Origin: CALBPI01 sp039033995
GTDB lineage: Bacteria > Pseudomonadota > Gammaproteobacteria > Steroidobacterales > Woeseiaceae
Assembly: GCA_039033995.1 (NCBI GenBank)
Contig: JBCCBP010000002.1
Coordinates: forward strand, 62,001 to 126,000
Direction of reading: 5' to 3'
Length of the DNA stretch: 64,000 nt
Under the pieces are notes generated by a model that was not told where the DNA came from, ran no database searches, and saw only the letters and a program-made list of their open reading frames with translations. The position numbers and the translations under genes were made by a program. Below, in pieces: positions 1-8,699 of this stretch (positions within the stretch are counted from its first letter, which is position 1; every line of letters begins with the position of its first letter).

Positions 1-755
1 CCCAGCGGCGGCTCGACGAGCTGAATATCGAAAGTAAGGGTCGTAACGACTTTGTCAGCGAAGCTGATCTTCAGGCCGAGCGCGCCATCATCGATGAGAT
101 CCGCAAGCACTACCCGGAGCATGCAATCCTTGCCGAAGAGTCCGGTGCCAGCGAAGGGGATGAGGTCCAGTGGATCATCGACCCACTGGACGGCACCAAC
201 AATTTCGTCCACAACTTTCCCGTGTATTGCGTCTCGATCGGCGTCAACGTCGCCGGACGGATGTCGCATGGCGTCGTCTACGATCCGCTGCGCCAGGAAA
301 TATTCACCGCATCACGCGGCGACGGTGCGCAACTGGATGGCCGTCGCATCCGCGTGAGTGGACGACGCCTATTGACCGATGCGCTGGTCGGCACCGGCTT
401 TCCTTATCGCGGCGACCAGGCCGCAGGGCTGGACAACTATCTCGCGCTCCTGAAAATCATTTTGCAAAACACGGCGGGTGTCCGGCGTCCGGGCGCTGCT
501 GCACTCGATCTCGCCTACGTCGCTGCAGGGCGACTCGATGCGTTCTGGGAGTTCGGATTGAAGATCTGGGACGTCGCGGCTGGCGCACTGCTCATTCGCG
601 AAGCAGGCGGTATCGTTAGCGGCGTGGATGGCAGCGAAAACTATCTCGACGGTGGCCACATCCTGGCGGCGACGCCGAAAGTGTATGCGGCGATGGCCAA
701 GCTGTTCGCCGGTGAGGCCAAAGCGGCGATTGCCGCTCTGGCCAGCAACGACTAA
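1..755 (+). CDS. suhB: Inositol-1-monophosphatase SuhB (5' end outside window)
   Basis: Mg-dependent phosphatase of the IMPase/FBPase superfamily; in enterobacteria SuhB also acts in rRNA transcription antitermination. The frame is open from base 3 and gives 250 residues; E. coli SuhB has 267, so only about the first 15-20 residues are missing. Visible motifs: KGRNDFVSEAD (about 12-22), the metal-binding glutamates AEES (about 44-47), the canonical DPLDGTNNF (60-68) and the C-terminal WDVAAGALL...EAGG motif. The stop overlaps the convergent secF stop by 4 bases. The neighbourhood suhB / secF-secD-yajC-tgt-queA is common in gammaproteobacteria. Its intact metal motif is a useful internal control for the altered paralogue at 39930. 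Confidence 0.95.
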   Translation, partial: QRRLDELNIESKGRNDFVSEADLQAERAIIDEIRKHYPEHAILAEESGASEGDEVQWIIDPLDGTNNFVHNFPVYCVSIGVNVAGRMSHGVVYDPLRQEIFTASRGDGAQLDGRRIRVSGRRLLTDALVGTGFPYRGDQAAGLDNYLALLKIILQNTAGVRRPGAAALDLAYVAAGRLDAFWEFGLKIWDVAAGALLIREAGGIVSGVDGSENYLDGGHILAATPKVYAAMAKLFAGEAKAAIAALASND

Positions 756-1687
756 GGCATTTCGTCGATTTCGTCCGGATCGGGTTCGGGCGGCAACAAG
801 TCTTTCGCGGTGACGTTAAAGTACAGCGCGACCGCACTCGCGACATAGATCGACGAGTAAGTACCGACGACGATGCCGACGATCAGAGCGACCGAGAACG
901 ACCGGACCGCCTCACCACCCAATACGAGCAAGGCCGCCAACACCAGCAAGGTGGTGACACCCGTGATGATCGTGCGCGCCAACATCTGGTTGATCGAACG
1001 GTCGATAACTTCCGCTGAGGTTTCACCGCGCGTCGAAAGGAAATTCTCGCGAATACGGTCGAAGACCACGACGGTATCGTTGAGCGAGTAACCGACCACG
1101 GCCAGCACCGCGGCAATGACCGACGCATCCACCTGGAACTGGAACACAGCGAAAAAACCGACAGTCAGAATGACATCATGGACGAGCGCCGCGACCGCAC
1201 CTGCCGAGAACTTCCACTGAAAGCGGAACATGATGTAGATGAAGATCATGATCAGCACAAACATCATCGCAAGGCTGCCGGCCTCGGCGACTTCGGCACC
1301 GATCTGAGGAAAGACGACCGAGAAACTACGCGCCTCTACGTCATCCCCATCTGCCGACAGCAATGCCAGTAATTCATCGCGCAATTCGGTGCCATCCGAG
1401 CCCTCTTGCGGTGGAATCCGAATCATGACGTTTTGCTGCGTACCGAAGTACAAGACATCTGCGTCGATGTAGCCGGCATCCGCCAGTTGCTGACGCACAG
1501 CGGCGACATCGACCGTGCGGTCATAGCCCGCTTCGAGTTCGACACCACCGGTGAATTCAATGCCGAAATTCAAGCCCCTGACAGCGATCGCTGCGATGGA
1601 GGCTATGATAAGCACGGCGGATACGATCGCGGCAAGCTTGCGCCGCGCCATGAAACGGAAATGGGTTTCTTTGGATAAGACTTGCAT
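752..1687 (-). CDS. secF: Protein translocase subunit SecF
   Basis: Inner-membrane RND-type subunit that with SecD uses the proton-motive force to help SecYEG complete protein export. 311 residues, the usual length. There is one N-terminal membrane helix (about 18-36), the family motif FGIEFTGG (41-48), a periplasmic domain to about 135, then five helices including the SecF signature GYSLNDTVVVFDRIREN (199-215). The start lies 2 bases after the secD stop, so translation is probably coupled. An internal Met13 is a possible alternative start; neither has a strong ribosome binding site. Last gene of the queA-tgt-yajC-secD-secF run. Confidence 0.97.
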   Translation of the reverse strand: MQVLSKETHFRFMARRKLAAIVSAVLIIASIAAIAVRGLNFGIEFTGGVELEAGYDRTVDVAAVRQQLADAGYIDADVLYFGTQQNVMIRIPPQEGSDGTELRDELLALLSADGDDVEARSFSVVFPQIGAEVAEAGSLAMMFVLIMIFIYIMFRFQWKFSAGAVAALVHDVILTVGFFAVFQFQVDASVIAAVLAVVGYSLNDTVVVFDRIRENFLSTRGETSAEVIDRSINQMLARTIITGVTTLLVLAALLVLGGEAVRSFSVALIVGIVVGTYSSIYVASAVALYFNVTAKDLLPPEPDPDEIDEMP

Positions 1688-1689
1688 GA

Positions 1690-3498
1690 CTACACCGCCA
1701 GCTTATCGAGCTTGCGCCCGCCGTAAATCAGGTTAACAACAGCACGGGTGCCAACGATCGCGGTAAACATCGATGTCGCAATACCGATCGCGAGAGTGAC
1801 GGCAAAACCCTTGACGGGGCCAGTACCAAACAGGAACAACACGAGTGCAGCAATGAACGTCGTGACGTTCGCATCAGCGATCGATGAAAACGCCTTTGCA
1901 TAACCTTCGTTGATTGCTGCCTGCACCGACACGTTCGCGCGCAACTCTTCGCGGATACGCTCGAAGATCAACACGTTCGCGTCGACCGCCATACCGACCG
2001 TCAGAACGATACCGGCAATACCCGGCAAGGTCAGTGACGCCTGCAATAACGACAACACACCGACAATCAATACCAGATTGGTCAGCAACGCGAGATTGGC
2101 GATGAACCCAAATACGCGGTAGTACAGAATCATGAAGATGACGACAGCAAGAAAACCGATCTGAATTGCAAGAAAACCCCGGTCCACGTTCTCCTGGCCA
2201 GTGGTCGGTCCGATCGTCTGTTCGCCCACTTCAAACAGCGGCGCCGCGAGCGCGCCTGCTTTCAATAACAACGCGAGCTCGCGTGCTTCATTGCTGGTGA
2301 GCCCGGTAATATTGAACTGGTTCGAGAACACGCCCTGAATCGTCGCGCGGTTGATCACCTCGCGGTTGTACTTGGTCTGGTAGGTCACCTCGCCATCACG
2401 CTCGACTTTGATCGGCTCCGACGTAATGAACAGCACCGACATCGGTTTTTGTAGGTTCTTCTGTGTCGTCTCAAGCATGCTCGCACCGCCAATAGCGTCG
2501 AGACGAATACTGACCGCTGGCTGCCCTTCCACAAATGTCGCGCTGGCATCGACAATCTGATCGCCAGAAGCGATGACCTCGCGCTTCAGAATGACATCAC
2601 CGCCTTCTCTGAAGGGAAAGCTCTGAGAACCCGGTGCATTGCCGGTCAGATCAACCAGTCGGAATTCGAGCGTCGCAGCGGCCCCGAGGATCACCTTGGC
2701 CTCGGCTGGATCCTGAATCCCGGGGAGCTGCACGACAATGCGCTTTAATCCCTGACGCTGGATCACCGGCTCGGCGACACCCAGCGCATCCACGCGATTG
2801 CGCAGTACCGTGATGTTTTGTTCCATCGCGAAGTTCTGTCGCTCGAGCACCTGCAGATCCGTCATCCGAACACGGATTGACGTATCGTTGCTGCCGCTCA
2901 GAACCTGCAGACCGCTGTCGACCGTGCGGACTGCCTGCCGCGCCTTGTCGAGGTCCGCCGGATCGCGTACGTCGACACGGATCGTATTACCGGCTAGCTT
3001 GGCGCGGGATACACCGACCGTCTTGTCGAGCTCGGACTCGATTTCTTCGGCGTAAATTTCCATACGCTTTTGGATGGCTTCATCGATATCGACCTCGAAC
3101 AACAGATACACGCCGCCCCTCAGGTCGAGGCCGAGACTCATTGGCTCGAGGCCGAAGCTACGCAGCCAGGCCGGTTGCAATGGCGCAAGCGTCTTTGCGG
3201 TTATGACATCGTCCGATGCAGCTTCGCGCAAGTACTCAAAGGCCTCTGATTGCGTATCGATGCTGTCGAATGCATAAAACAGTTTACCGTCACGCTCAAA
3301 CTGCCGAGTCGGTTCAAATCCCGCCCGCGTCAGCAACTGCTCAAATCGGGACAACTCGGTATCGGGTAGCGGTAGCTTGTCCTCTGCCGTAACTTGTATG
3401 GCAGGTGCTGTGCCATAAAAATTCGGCAACGCCGTAAAGATGCCGAAGACGACAACAGCCAGTACAAGAAAGTACTTCCAAAGCGGGTATTGATTCAT
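1690..3498 (-). CDS. secD: Protein translocase subunit SecD
   Basis: Partner of SecF in the SecDF export motor. 602 residues, close to E. coli SecD (615). TM1 spans about 8-28, followed by the large periplasmic P1 region beginning with the motif LGLDLRGGVY (122-131). Five C-terminal helices carry the SecD signature GMAVDANVLIFERIREE (around 500-520), whose Asp is part of the proton path in studied SecD proteins. yajC lies 10 bases upstream and secF 2 bases downstream, the standard order. Nothing is truncated or unusual. Confidence 0.97.
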   Translation of the reverse strand: MNQYPLWKYFLVLAVVVFGIFTALPNFYGTAPAIQVTAEDKLPLPDTELSRFEQLLTRAGFEPTRQFERDGKLFYAFDSIDTQSEAFEYLREAASDDVITAKTLAPLQPAWLRSFGLEPMSLGLDLRGGVYLLFEVDIDEAIQKRMEIYAEEIESELDKTVGVSRAKLAGNTIRVDVRDPADLDKARQAVRTVDSGLQVLSGSNDTSIRVRMTDLQVLERQNFAMEQNITVLRNRVDALGVAEPVIQRQGLKRIVVQLPGIQDPAEAKVILGAAATLEFRLVDLTGNAPGSQSFPFREGGDVILKREVIASGDQIVDASATFVEGQPAVSIRLDAIGGASMLETTQKNLQKPMSVLFITSEPIKVERDGEVTYQTKYNREVINRATIQGVFSNQFNITGLTSNEARELALLLKAGALAAPLFEVGEQTIGPTTGQENVDRGFLAIQIGFLAVVIFMILYYRVFGFIANLALLTNLVLIVGVLSLLQASLTLPGIAGIVLTVGMAVDANVLIFERIREELRANVSVQAAINEGYAKAFSSIADANVTTFIAALVLFLFGTGPVKGFAVTLAIGIATSMFTAIVGTRAVVNLIYGGRKLDKLAV

Positions 3499-3508
3499 CG
3501 ACTCGGTC

Positions 3509-3838
3509 TCAGGCAGCGTCTACGGTGCCTTTTGGCAACACCGCACTAATGGAATGACGCTGCACTTTCAGATGCACATTATCGGCGAACTCGACCGTGA
3601 CAAACTGCTCTGTGGTGTCGCGAACGATGCCGATCATGCCGCCGGCTGTCAGCACTTCGTCGCCGCTTTTGACGCCAGCTACCAACTCACGGTGCTGCTT
3701 CTGACGCTTTTGCTGCGGACGAATCAACAGGAACCAAAATGCGGCAAACAGGACACCCATCAAAACGAATGACGGAATCGGGCTTTGTGCGCCAGCTGGT
3801 GCACCTTGTGCCCAGGCGCTGCTAATCAAGAAATCCAT
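3509..3838 (-). CDS. yajC: Preprotein translocase subunit YajC
   Basis: Small single-span inner-membrane protein that associates with SecDF. 109 residues; a hydrophobic helix at about 23-41 is followed by a basic, cytoplasmic RPQQKRQKQH stretch and a compact C-terminal domain with the typical GDEVLTAGGMIG motif. The ATG is preceded by AGGGGAAAACA, a good ribosome binding site. It is first of the yajC-secD-secF block; a 103-base gap separates it from tgt and contains a perfect 8-bp inverted repeat (3855-3873). Confidence 0.95.
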   Translation of the reverse strand: MDFLISSAWAQGAPAGAQSPIPSFVLMGVLFAAFWFLLIRPQQKRQKQHRELVAGVKSGDEVLTAGGMIGIVRDTTEQFVTVEFADNVHLKVQRHSISAVLPKGTVDAA

Positions 3839-3854
3839 TGTTTTCCCCTGTTAC

Positions 3855-3873
3855 ACACGCGTGCGACGCGTGT
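3855..3873. other. Perfect 8-bp inverted repeat between tgt and yajC
   Basis: ACACGCGT, a 3-base loop (gcg), then ACGCGTGT. It lies in the tgt-yajC gap, 17 bases upstream of the yajC ATG (minus strand). No T-run follows on either strand, so it does not read as an intrinsic terminator. It may be a processing or attenuation hairpin or an operator; I cannot tell which. Confidence 0.4.
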
Positions 3874-3941
3874 TCTCTCGTGATGTGGGCGCTCCCCGAT
3901 AATTCAAGCGTGGGTCGCGTCACGGCGCGAATCGCGCGGCA

Positions 3942-5078
3942 TTATGCCACAGTTGCGCGTCCACACTCGGCAGAGGCCAGAAATTCGCGAGAAAACTCCT
4001 CAAACTGGTCCGCTTCGATCGCCCGCCGGATCCGCGCCATCAATCGTTGGTAATAGCGCAGGTTATGTACAGTGTTCAGATGTGACCCCAGCATCTCATC
4101 GCATTTGTCGAGATGGCGAAGGTAAGCGCGTGAATAGTTGGCGCAGGTGTAGCAATCGCAGTCCGGGTCCAACGGGCCCGTATCGTGGGTGAAGCGCGCG
4201 TTACGGATCTTGATCGTACCCTCGGACGTGAACAGATAGCCATTACGGGCATGTCGCGTCGGCATGACACAGTCGAACATATCCACACCCCGCGCGACCG
4301 CCTTGACGATATCGGCCGGTGTACCAACCCCCATCAAATAACGCGGGTAGTCGCGCGGCATGATCGGCTGTAGTGCGTCCAGCACCAGCAATCGCTCCGC
4401 TTCGCTCTCACCCACCGACAGCCCGCCGATGGCGTAGCCATCGAAGCCAATCGACTGCAGGCCTTCCAGCGACTCGGCGCGCAAATCGGCATACATCCCG
4501 CCCTGCACAATCGCGAACAATGCATCGCCGCGCTCGGGCTCCCGCTGCTTCAACGCATCAAACTCAGCGCGACTGCGTGCCGCCCAGCGCAGCGACAAGC
4601 GCATCGAGTCCCCGGCCTCCTGATGGGACGCCGGGTGCGGCGTGCATTCGTCGAAAATCATTGTGATATCGGCACCCAGATCGTGTTGCACCTGCATCGA
4701 CTTTTCTGGTGTCAGCAGGATACGCGCGCCGTCAACCGGCGAGGCGAACGTCACACCCTCCTCCGACATCTTACGCAGCGCCGACAAACTGAACACCTGG
4801 AAGCCGCCCGAGTCGGTCAATATCGGTCCGTGCCAGTGCATAAAATCGTGCAGATCGCCGTGCGCACGAACGACCTTGGTGCCCGGTCGCAGCATCAGGT
4901 GGAACGTATTGCCGAGAATGATCTCGGCGCCAAGACCCGCCACTTCGTCCGGTCGCATCGCCTTGACCGTACCGTAGGTGCCGACCGGCATGAAGGTGGG
5001 TGTCTGCACCGTGCCGCGGGCAAATGTCAGCTCGCCACGGCGTGCGGCGGCGCTTTGCCCCTTCAGCGAGAATTTCAT
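3942..5078 (-). CDS. tgt: Queuine tRNA-ribosyltransferase (TGT)
   Basis: Exchanges guanine 34 for preQ1 in tRNAs with GUN anticodons, the step before QueA. 378 residues from the ATG at 5078, which overlaps the queA stop as ATGA and follows GGGAG; a longer frame to 5102 would run into queA and is not needed. Key residues seen: DSGGFQVFSL (general acid Asp89), FDECTPHPA, the nucleophile Asp269 in VDMFDCVMPTR, and the zinc ligands Cys307, Cys309, Cys312 and His338 with the family spacing. All are intact, so the enzyme should be active. The window also encodes a queuosine-precursor transporter (47404). Confidence 0.97.
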   Translation of the reverse strand: MKFSLKGQSAAARRGELTFARGTVQTPTFMPVGTYGTVKAMRPDEVAGLGAEIILGNTFHLMLRPGTKVVRAHGDLHDFMHWHGPILTDSGGFQVFSLSALRKMSEEGVTFASPVDGARILLTPEKSMQVQHDLGADITMIFDECTPHPASHQEAGDSMRLSLRWAARSRAEFDALKQREPERGDALFAIVQGGMYADLRAESLEGLQSIGFDGYAIGGLSVGESEAERLLVLDALQPIMPRDYPRYLMGVGTPADIVKAVARGVDMFDCVMPTRHARNGYLFTSEGTIKIRNARFTHDTGPLDPDCDCYTCANYSRAYLRHLDKCDEMLGSHLNTVHNLRYYQRLMARIRRAIEADQFEEFSREFLASAECGRATVA

Positions 5079-6121
5079 ACCTGCTCCCGATCGGCGCGCC
5101 ATAGCAACATGGCATCCCCGTAGCTGAAGAATCGATAGCGCTCTCGAACCGCATGTCGATACGCCGCCATGATGGGGTCGACGCCCGCGAACGCGCCGAC
5201 CAGCATCATCAACGATGACGCCGGCAGATGAAAATTAGTGACGAGCCCATCAACGACCCGGAATCGGTAACCGGGGCGAATAAACAGGTCGGTCTCCCGC
5301 TCGCCCGCCTGCAACTGGCCATCCGTCGCCGCGCTTTCCAGCGCGCGTAACGACGTCGTTCCTACTGCGATCACCCGCTTGCCGGCCGCACGCGTTGCCG
5401 CCACCGCATCAACCAATGACCGATCGATCGACAGACGCTCCTCGTGCAAGGTATTGGTTGCCAGCTGCTGCTCTGTCAATGGCTGAAACGTACCAGCACC
5501 GACATGCAGTGTCAGTGTTTGTCGTTGGACGCCGGCTGCGTCGATAGCGCTCAGCAACGCATCATCGAAATGTAACCCCGCCGTCGGCGCAGCGACCGCA
5601 CCGGGCACGCGCGCATAGATTGTCTGATAGCGCAATTGATCCTGCACCTCGTCGACACGATCGATATACGGTGGCAACGGCACGTGACCGGCCGTATCCA
5701 TCAGTGTCGATACGGGCATATCAAACTCGAGATCGAAAAATCGACCGTCGCGGCCGCGCACTTCAGCATGACTAAGAGCAGCGCCATGAGCGTCGATGAT
5801 CTCGAGCGATCCACCGGGCTTCGGCGCCTTGCTAGCGCGAATCTGCACGAGCGCGGTATGCCCGCCAGTGACGCGCTCAATCAGCAGTTCGATCCGTCCG
5901 CCCGTCTGTTTGCGACCAAACAAACGCGCCTTGACGACCTTGGTGTCATTAAAGACCAGCAAATCGCCAGGCGTCAGACTCTCGGGTAAGCGATGGAAGA
6001 CGTCGTCAACGATGCTGCCATCCGGCAACAAGCGTAACAACCGACTGGAAGACCGCTCGGCCGCCGGGTAGCGGGCGATCAGCTCATCAGGTAGCTCATA
6101 GTGGAAATCGGCGGGCTGCAT
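5075..6121 (-). CDS. queA: S-adenosylmethionine:tRNA ribosyltransferase-isomerase QueA
   Basis: Transfers and isomerises the ribosyl part of SAM onto preQ1-tRNA, giving epoxyqueuosine. 348 residues (E. coli 356). It begins FHYELPDELIARYPA, typical of the family, and carries the conserved LPPYI, YQTIYA and GAVAAPTAGLHF motifs in mid-protein, with TNFHLPASSLMMLVGAFAG near the C-terminus. tgt follows with a 4-base ATGA overlap, so the two modification enzymes are translationally coupled. It is first of the queA-tgt-yajC-secD-secF run; a 74-base gap holding a hairpin separates it from the PDZ gene upstream. Confidence 0.97.
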   Translation of the reverse strand: MQPADFHYELPDELIARYPAAERSSSRLLRLLPDGSIVDDVFHRLPESLTPGDLLVFNDTKVVKARLFGRKQTGGRIELLIERVTGGHTALVQIRASKAPKPGGSLEIIDAHGAALSHAEVRGRDGRFFDLEFDMPVSTLMDTAGHVPLPPYIDRVDEVQDQLRYQTIYARVPGAVAAPTAGLHFDDALLSAIDAAGVQRQTLTLHVGAGTFQPLTEQQLATNTLHEERLSIDRSLVDAVAATRAAGKRVIAVGTTSLRALESAATDGQLQAGERETDLFIRPGYRFRVVDGLVTNFHLPASSLMMLVGAFAGVDPIMAAYRHAVRERYRFFSYGDAMLLWRADREQV

Positions 6122-6158
6122 GGGCGCGGAGTCTAGCAGAGCCGCCGCGGAACGACGA

Positions 6159-6179
6159 CCGGGGCAAGCGATGCCCCGG
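6159..6179. terminator. GC-rich hairpin after the PDZ-protein gene
   Basis: CCGGGGCA, loop agcga, TGCCCCGG: an 8-bp perfect stem 17 bases past the end of the minus-strand gene at 6196. No clear T-run follows (minus strand continues tcgtcgttcc), so it is at best a weak intrinsic terminator or an mRNA 3'-end stabiliser separating the ECF operon from queA. Confidence 0.35.
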
Positions 6180-6195
6180 CCGATGCCTTGCGTAA

Positions 6196-7275
6196 TTACA
6201 GCGTGGTTCGACCCTCTTCGATCACCACCACTTCGTTCGGTTGTTCCTCCAGCCAGGTGATGGCTGGCGAGTCATCGAACAAACGCATACCGCGCATTTT
6301 CTCAAACGGGTGACGACTGCTGCGCTCCGGCACTGTGACATCGAGCGTCCGTGATCGCTTGTCGCGGAGCACTTTGACTTTCAAAGACTCACCGGCCGTA
6401 TACGACCGCAGTATGCGCATCGCGTGGCCGACGTTCTTCGGCACGCGTCCGCCAATATCCTGAATCACATCACCATCGACAAATCCGAGCGATTCATCGC
6501 TGGGCGCACTCACGACCAACAATCCACTATCGGTACCGAAGTAGCGACCGAGGTCTTCGCTCAACTCGACCAGCTCCATGCTGCCCCAGCCGGAGTCTGC
6601 GCCGATGAAATTGAAGCGTTGGCCGCCATCTGCCACAAACACTTCGAAGTCGTTATCCACGCCCTGCAACTCGGACAACAGATTGCCACCGAAAATGTGC
6701 TCCTCGGTCAGCACGCCACCGTCGCCAAAACCGAAGCGAAAGCTGTTGACGGACGGGCTGAACGATTGCTCATTCAGCTTCAACGTCAATTCGCGAGGCT
6801 CATCGTCGCGCAGCACCTTGACGGTAATGCTGTCGCCGACGGCTTTGCCGTCCAGCGCCTTGATGATTTGAATAGACGCTTCGCTGGCATCTGCCTCAGT
6901 CAGCGACGTCTGGCCAACGCTGATCAGACGATCACGGGCCTTGACGCCGCCTTCTGCGGCCGCACTACCGGGCGATACCGACAATATCTCGACGCCCTCG
7001 CCATCACGTTTGCCGTCGACCCGCGTCGACGATAGCGCAACGCCGATACGCGGTCTGTCTTGCGAGAGCGCGCGCTCGAGCCGCTTGCCCTCGGTGTTAA
7101 TAATGACGCGAGAGTGCATGCCGTCACTCAGTCTCGCCACCTCTTCTGCGGCAGCCTGCAGCCGGGCCTCGGCGGCACGCAGCTTTTCTTCCAATACTTG
7201 CTCATCCTGCGCAGCGGCAGTGAGTGGCAACAGCGCGGCTAACCCCATCGCAATTCCAGACAAAGACAGTCGCAT
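6196..7275 (-). CDS. Periplasmic protein with two PDZ domains
   Basis: 359 residues from the ATG at 7275, which follows AGGAG by 8 bases (an in-frame TTG at 7290 lies before this site). A signal peptide covers about 1-22 (MRLSLSG...LPLTAAAQ), then a short coiled coil, a PDZ domain (about 70-160, RPRIGVALS to LTLKL) and a second PDZ domain (about 245-325). The HxSxD triad of a DegP/DegS protease is absent, so this is a peptide-binding protein without visible catalytic part. Third gene after an ECF sigma factor and a membrane protein, 27 bases from the latter. Such a position suggests it senses or buffers envelope damage for the sigma factor, an inference. No specific family name recognised. 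Confidence 0.8.
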   Translation of the reverse strand: MRLSLSGIAMGLAALLPLTAAAQDEQVLEEKLRAAEARLQAAAEEVARLSDGMHSRVIINTEGKRLERALSQDRPRIGVALSSTRVDGKRDGEGVEILSVSPGSAAAEGGVKARDRLISVGQTSLTEADASEASIQIIKALDGKAVGDSITVKVLRDDEPRELTLKLNEQSFSPSVNSFRFGFGDGGVLTEEHIFGGNLLSELQGVDNDFEVFVADGGQRFNFIGADSGWGSMELVELSEDLGRYFGTDSGLLVVSAPSDESLGFVDGDVIQDIGGRVPKNVGHAMRILRSYTAGESLKVKVLRDKRSRTLDVTVPERSSRHPFEKMRGMRLFDDSPAITWLEEQPNEVVVIEEGRTTL

Positions 7276-7302
7276 CAATAATCTCCTCAACAGTGAATCA
7301 AT

Positions 7303-7845
7303 CTATAACCAGACCGCAGCAGCAGCGGCCGGTTCTGCTCGCAACGTCACGAGCGATGACATCAGTCCGACGCGTTCGCGCAATAAAACACGGGTGGCAT
7401 CGTTGCCCCCTTGGCGTAGCGTCTCGTTCAATTCGGTGTCGATGGCCGCCACGCGATCCTCCAACGCGGATATCGTGCTGGCAGTCGCGACGCGCTGTAC
7501 ACGGCCGCGTGTCGGCAGTGTCGCGAGCATACGATCAAGATACGCCGACTGTGCAGCCAGCGATTCGACCTCGGAAGGTGCCGTGTCCGTCGCGGTGTTG
7601 GCGGCCACAACCGGCGCCGGCAGCATCTCATCGCTGGGCGTCATCAGCGCCAGAGACACAATGACCATCGCGACCGATGCTGCCAATGCAGCCGATACCG
7701 CCCAACGCGTCGAGCGTCGCGGACGCGCGGTCATCGCGAGCTTGTCCAGCGCCTCAAGCGTCGCTGTCGGTGGTGTCACCGTCGGCAGCTGTCGTAATCG
7801 CTGCACCAGTGGGTCGTCATTCGCCGTAATCAATCTCAGTTTCAC
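7303..7845 (-). CDS. Single-span membrane protein, probable anti-sigma partner
   Basis: 180 residues from a GTG start that overlaps the stop of the sigma-factor gene (GTGA) and follows GAAGAGGT. The cytoplasmic N-terminus (about 1-45) is short; one hydrophobic helix lies at about 48-68 (WAVSAALAASVAMVIVSLAL); the rest is an Ala/Glu/Arg-rich, probably periplasmic helical region. I see no HxxxCxxC zinc anti-sigma motif. Position directly after an ECF sigma gene with translational coupling and an N-in single-span topology are what anti-sigma factors have; the assignment is by context, not by sequence family. The nearest alternative is a non-regulatory membrane protein. Confidence 0.65.
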   Translation of the reverse strand: MKLRLITANDDPLVQRLRQLPTVTPPTATLEALDKLAMTARPRRSTRWAVSAALAASVAMVIVSLALMTPSDEMLPAPVVAANTATDTAPSEVESLAAQSAYLDRMLATLPTRGRVQRVATASTISALEDRVAAIDTELNETLRQGGNDATRVLLRERVGLMSSLVTLRAEPAAAAAVWL

Positions 7846-8426
7846 AATGAACACCTCTTCGGTTGCGAGTCCTCGCAACGCTCCTCGCCGTCCAGCACAG
7901 CGCGCAGTTCAGCGTGCGCCCGCGACAGGCATGACTTCGAAAAACTCACCGACTTACCCATCAGGTCGGCAATTTCGCGATGCGTGTAGCCTTCGACATC
8001 GTATAGCCAAACCACAGCCCGGGCTTGCGACGACAACGCGGACAGCGCGCGCTCCAGGCGCTGCTGATCGTTGATCTGTTGCTCGTCGGTATCCGGCGCT
8101 CTTATGTCATCGATGAACGCCTCGATCGACGACGCTTTGCGTTGCCAGGCGCTGCGCAAATGCATCAAACACCGCGACACAGCGATTTTCCGAATCCAGG
8201 TCGCCAGGGACGCTTCGGATCGAAAGTCGCTGAGGCCCTGAATCACGGCGACAAACGTTTCCTGTGTCAGGTCATCCGCGGTACTTGCGCATTGGCATAA
8301 GCGTAACGCCAGGGTGTATACCGCCGGTGCAAAACACCGAAATAGCGCTGCCGTCGCGTCGCTGTCTCCTTGCTGCGCGCGAGCGATCGTTGCATTGTCG
8401 AGGCGCAGGCCAGTAAATCCGCTCAT
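7842..8426 (-). CDS. RNA polymerase sigma factor, ECF subfamily
   Basis: 194 residues. Region 2 lies at about 27-95 (FRCFAPAVYTLALRL, DDLTQETFVAV, LATWIRKIAVSRCL), and region 4 at about 128-180 (LSALSSQARAVVWLYDVEGY, THREIADLMGKS, LSRAHAELR). There is no region 1.1 or 3, so it is a group 4 (ECF) sigma factor. In region 4 the usual SxGTVKSRLxRAR helix reads SVSFSKSCLSRAH, a variant. It is first of a three-gene operon with a membrane partner and a PDZ protein, and divergent from tRNA-Leu. Activation by release from the membrane partner and autoregulation are likely for this class but not shown here. The true E. coli RpoE orthologue (with rseA/rseB/mucD) is a different arrangement. Confidence 0.9.
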   Translation of the reverse strand: MSGFTGLRLDNATIARAQQGDSDATAALFRCFAPAVYTLALRLCQCASTADDLTQETFVAVIQGLSDFRSEASLATWIRKIAVSRCLMHLRSAWQRKASSIEAFIDDIRAPDTDEQQINDQQRLERALSALSSQARAVVWLYDVEGYTHREIADLMGKSVSFSKSCLSRAHAELRAVLDGEERCEDSQPKRCSL

Positions 8427-8499
8427 GGTGTCTTAGATGCAGCAACACGCCAAAGGGTCGCACTGCGGTGAATATTTTCTGCCGACAACGAGGTCAGGG

Positions 8500-8528
8500 C
8501 TTCCATCGTCGCTCGATTTCGCTAGAAT
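8500..8528 (+). promoter_or_regulatory. Putative sigma-70 promoter of tRNA-Leu
   Basis: A -10 like TAGAAT (8523-8528), 17-base spacer, and a weak -35 CTTCCA (8500-8505). A GC-rich discriminator (ggcga) follows, as in stringently controlled stable-RNA promoters. The tRNA starts 24 bases past the -10. Confidence 0.4.
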
Positions 8529-8551
8529 GGCGAATCCCAGCACATCGCAAT

Positions 8552-8638
8552 GCCAGAGTGGTGGAATTGGTAGACACGAGGGATTCAAAATCCCTTGCTA
8601 GCAATAGCGTGTCGGTTCGAGTCCGACCTCTGGTACCA
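8552..8638 (+). tRNA. tRNA-Leu (anticodon CAA)
   Basis: 87-base class II tRNA. Acceptor GCCAGAG pairs with CTCTGGT (the first pair is G-U), the D-loop contains GGAATTGGTAGACA, the anticodon stem-loop GGGATTCAAAATCCC carries CAA for UUG codons, the variable arm is long (TTGCTAGCAATAGCGT), the T-loop is GGTTCGAGTCC and the 3' ACCA is encoded. A plausible promoter lies just upstream. No terminator is obvious before the NUDIX gene. Confidence 0.97.
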
Positions 8639-8699
8639 ATGGCCTGGCCACGGCGCATTACGCGCTCCCTTTATCTGCGACAGCCTCGGATACGCATTC

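Noticed and set aside
6941..8074. Long open frame on the plus strand (377 codons) antisense to the PDZ and sigma genes
   Set aside because: Low-complexity Ser/Arg/Ala-rich translation without domains, opposite a well-supported operon; a shadow of high-GC coding sequence.
8595..8699. Extended start of the NUDIX protein overlapping tRNA-Leu
   Set aside because: The extension is translated tRNA sequence; the zinc ribbon begins right after the ATG at 8700.
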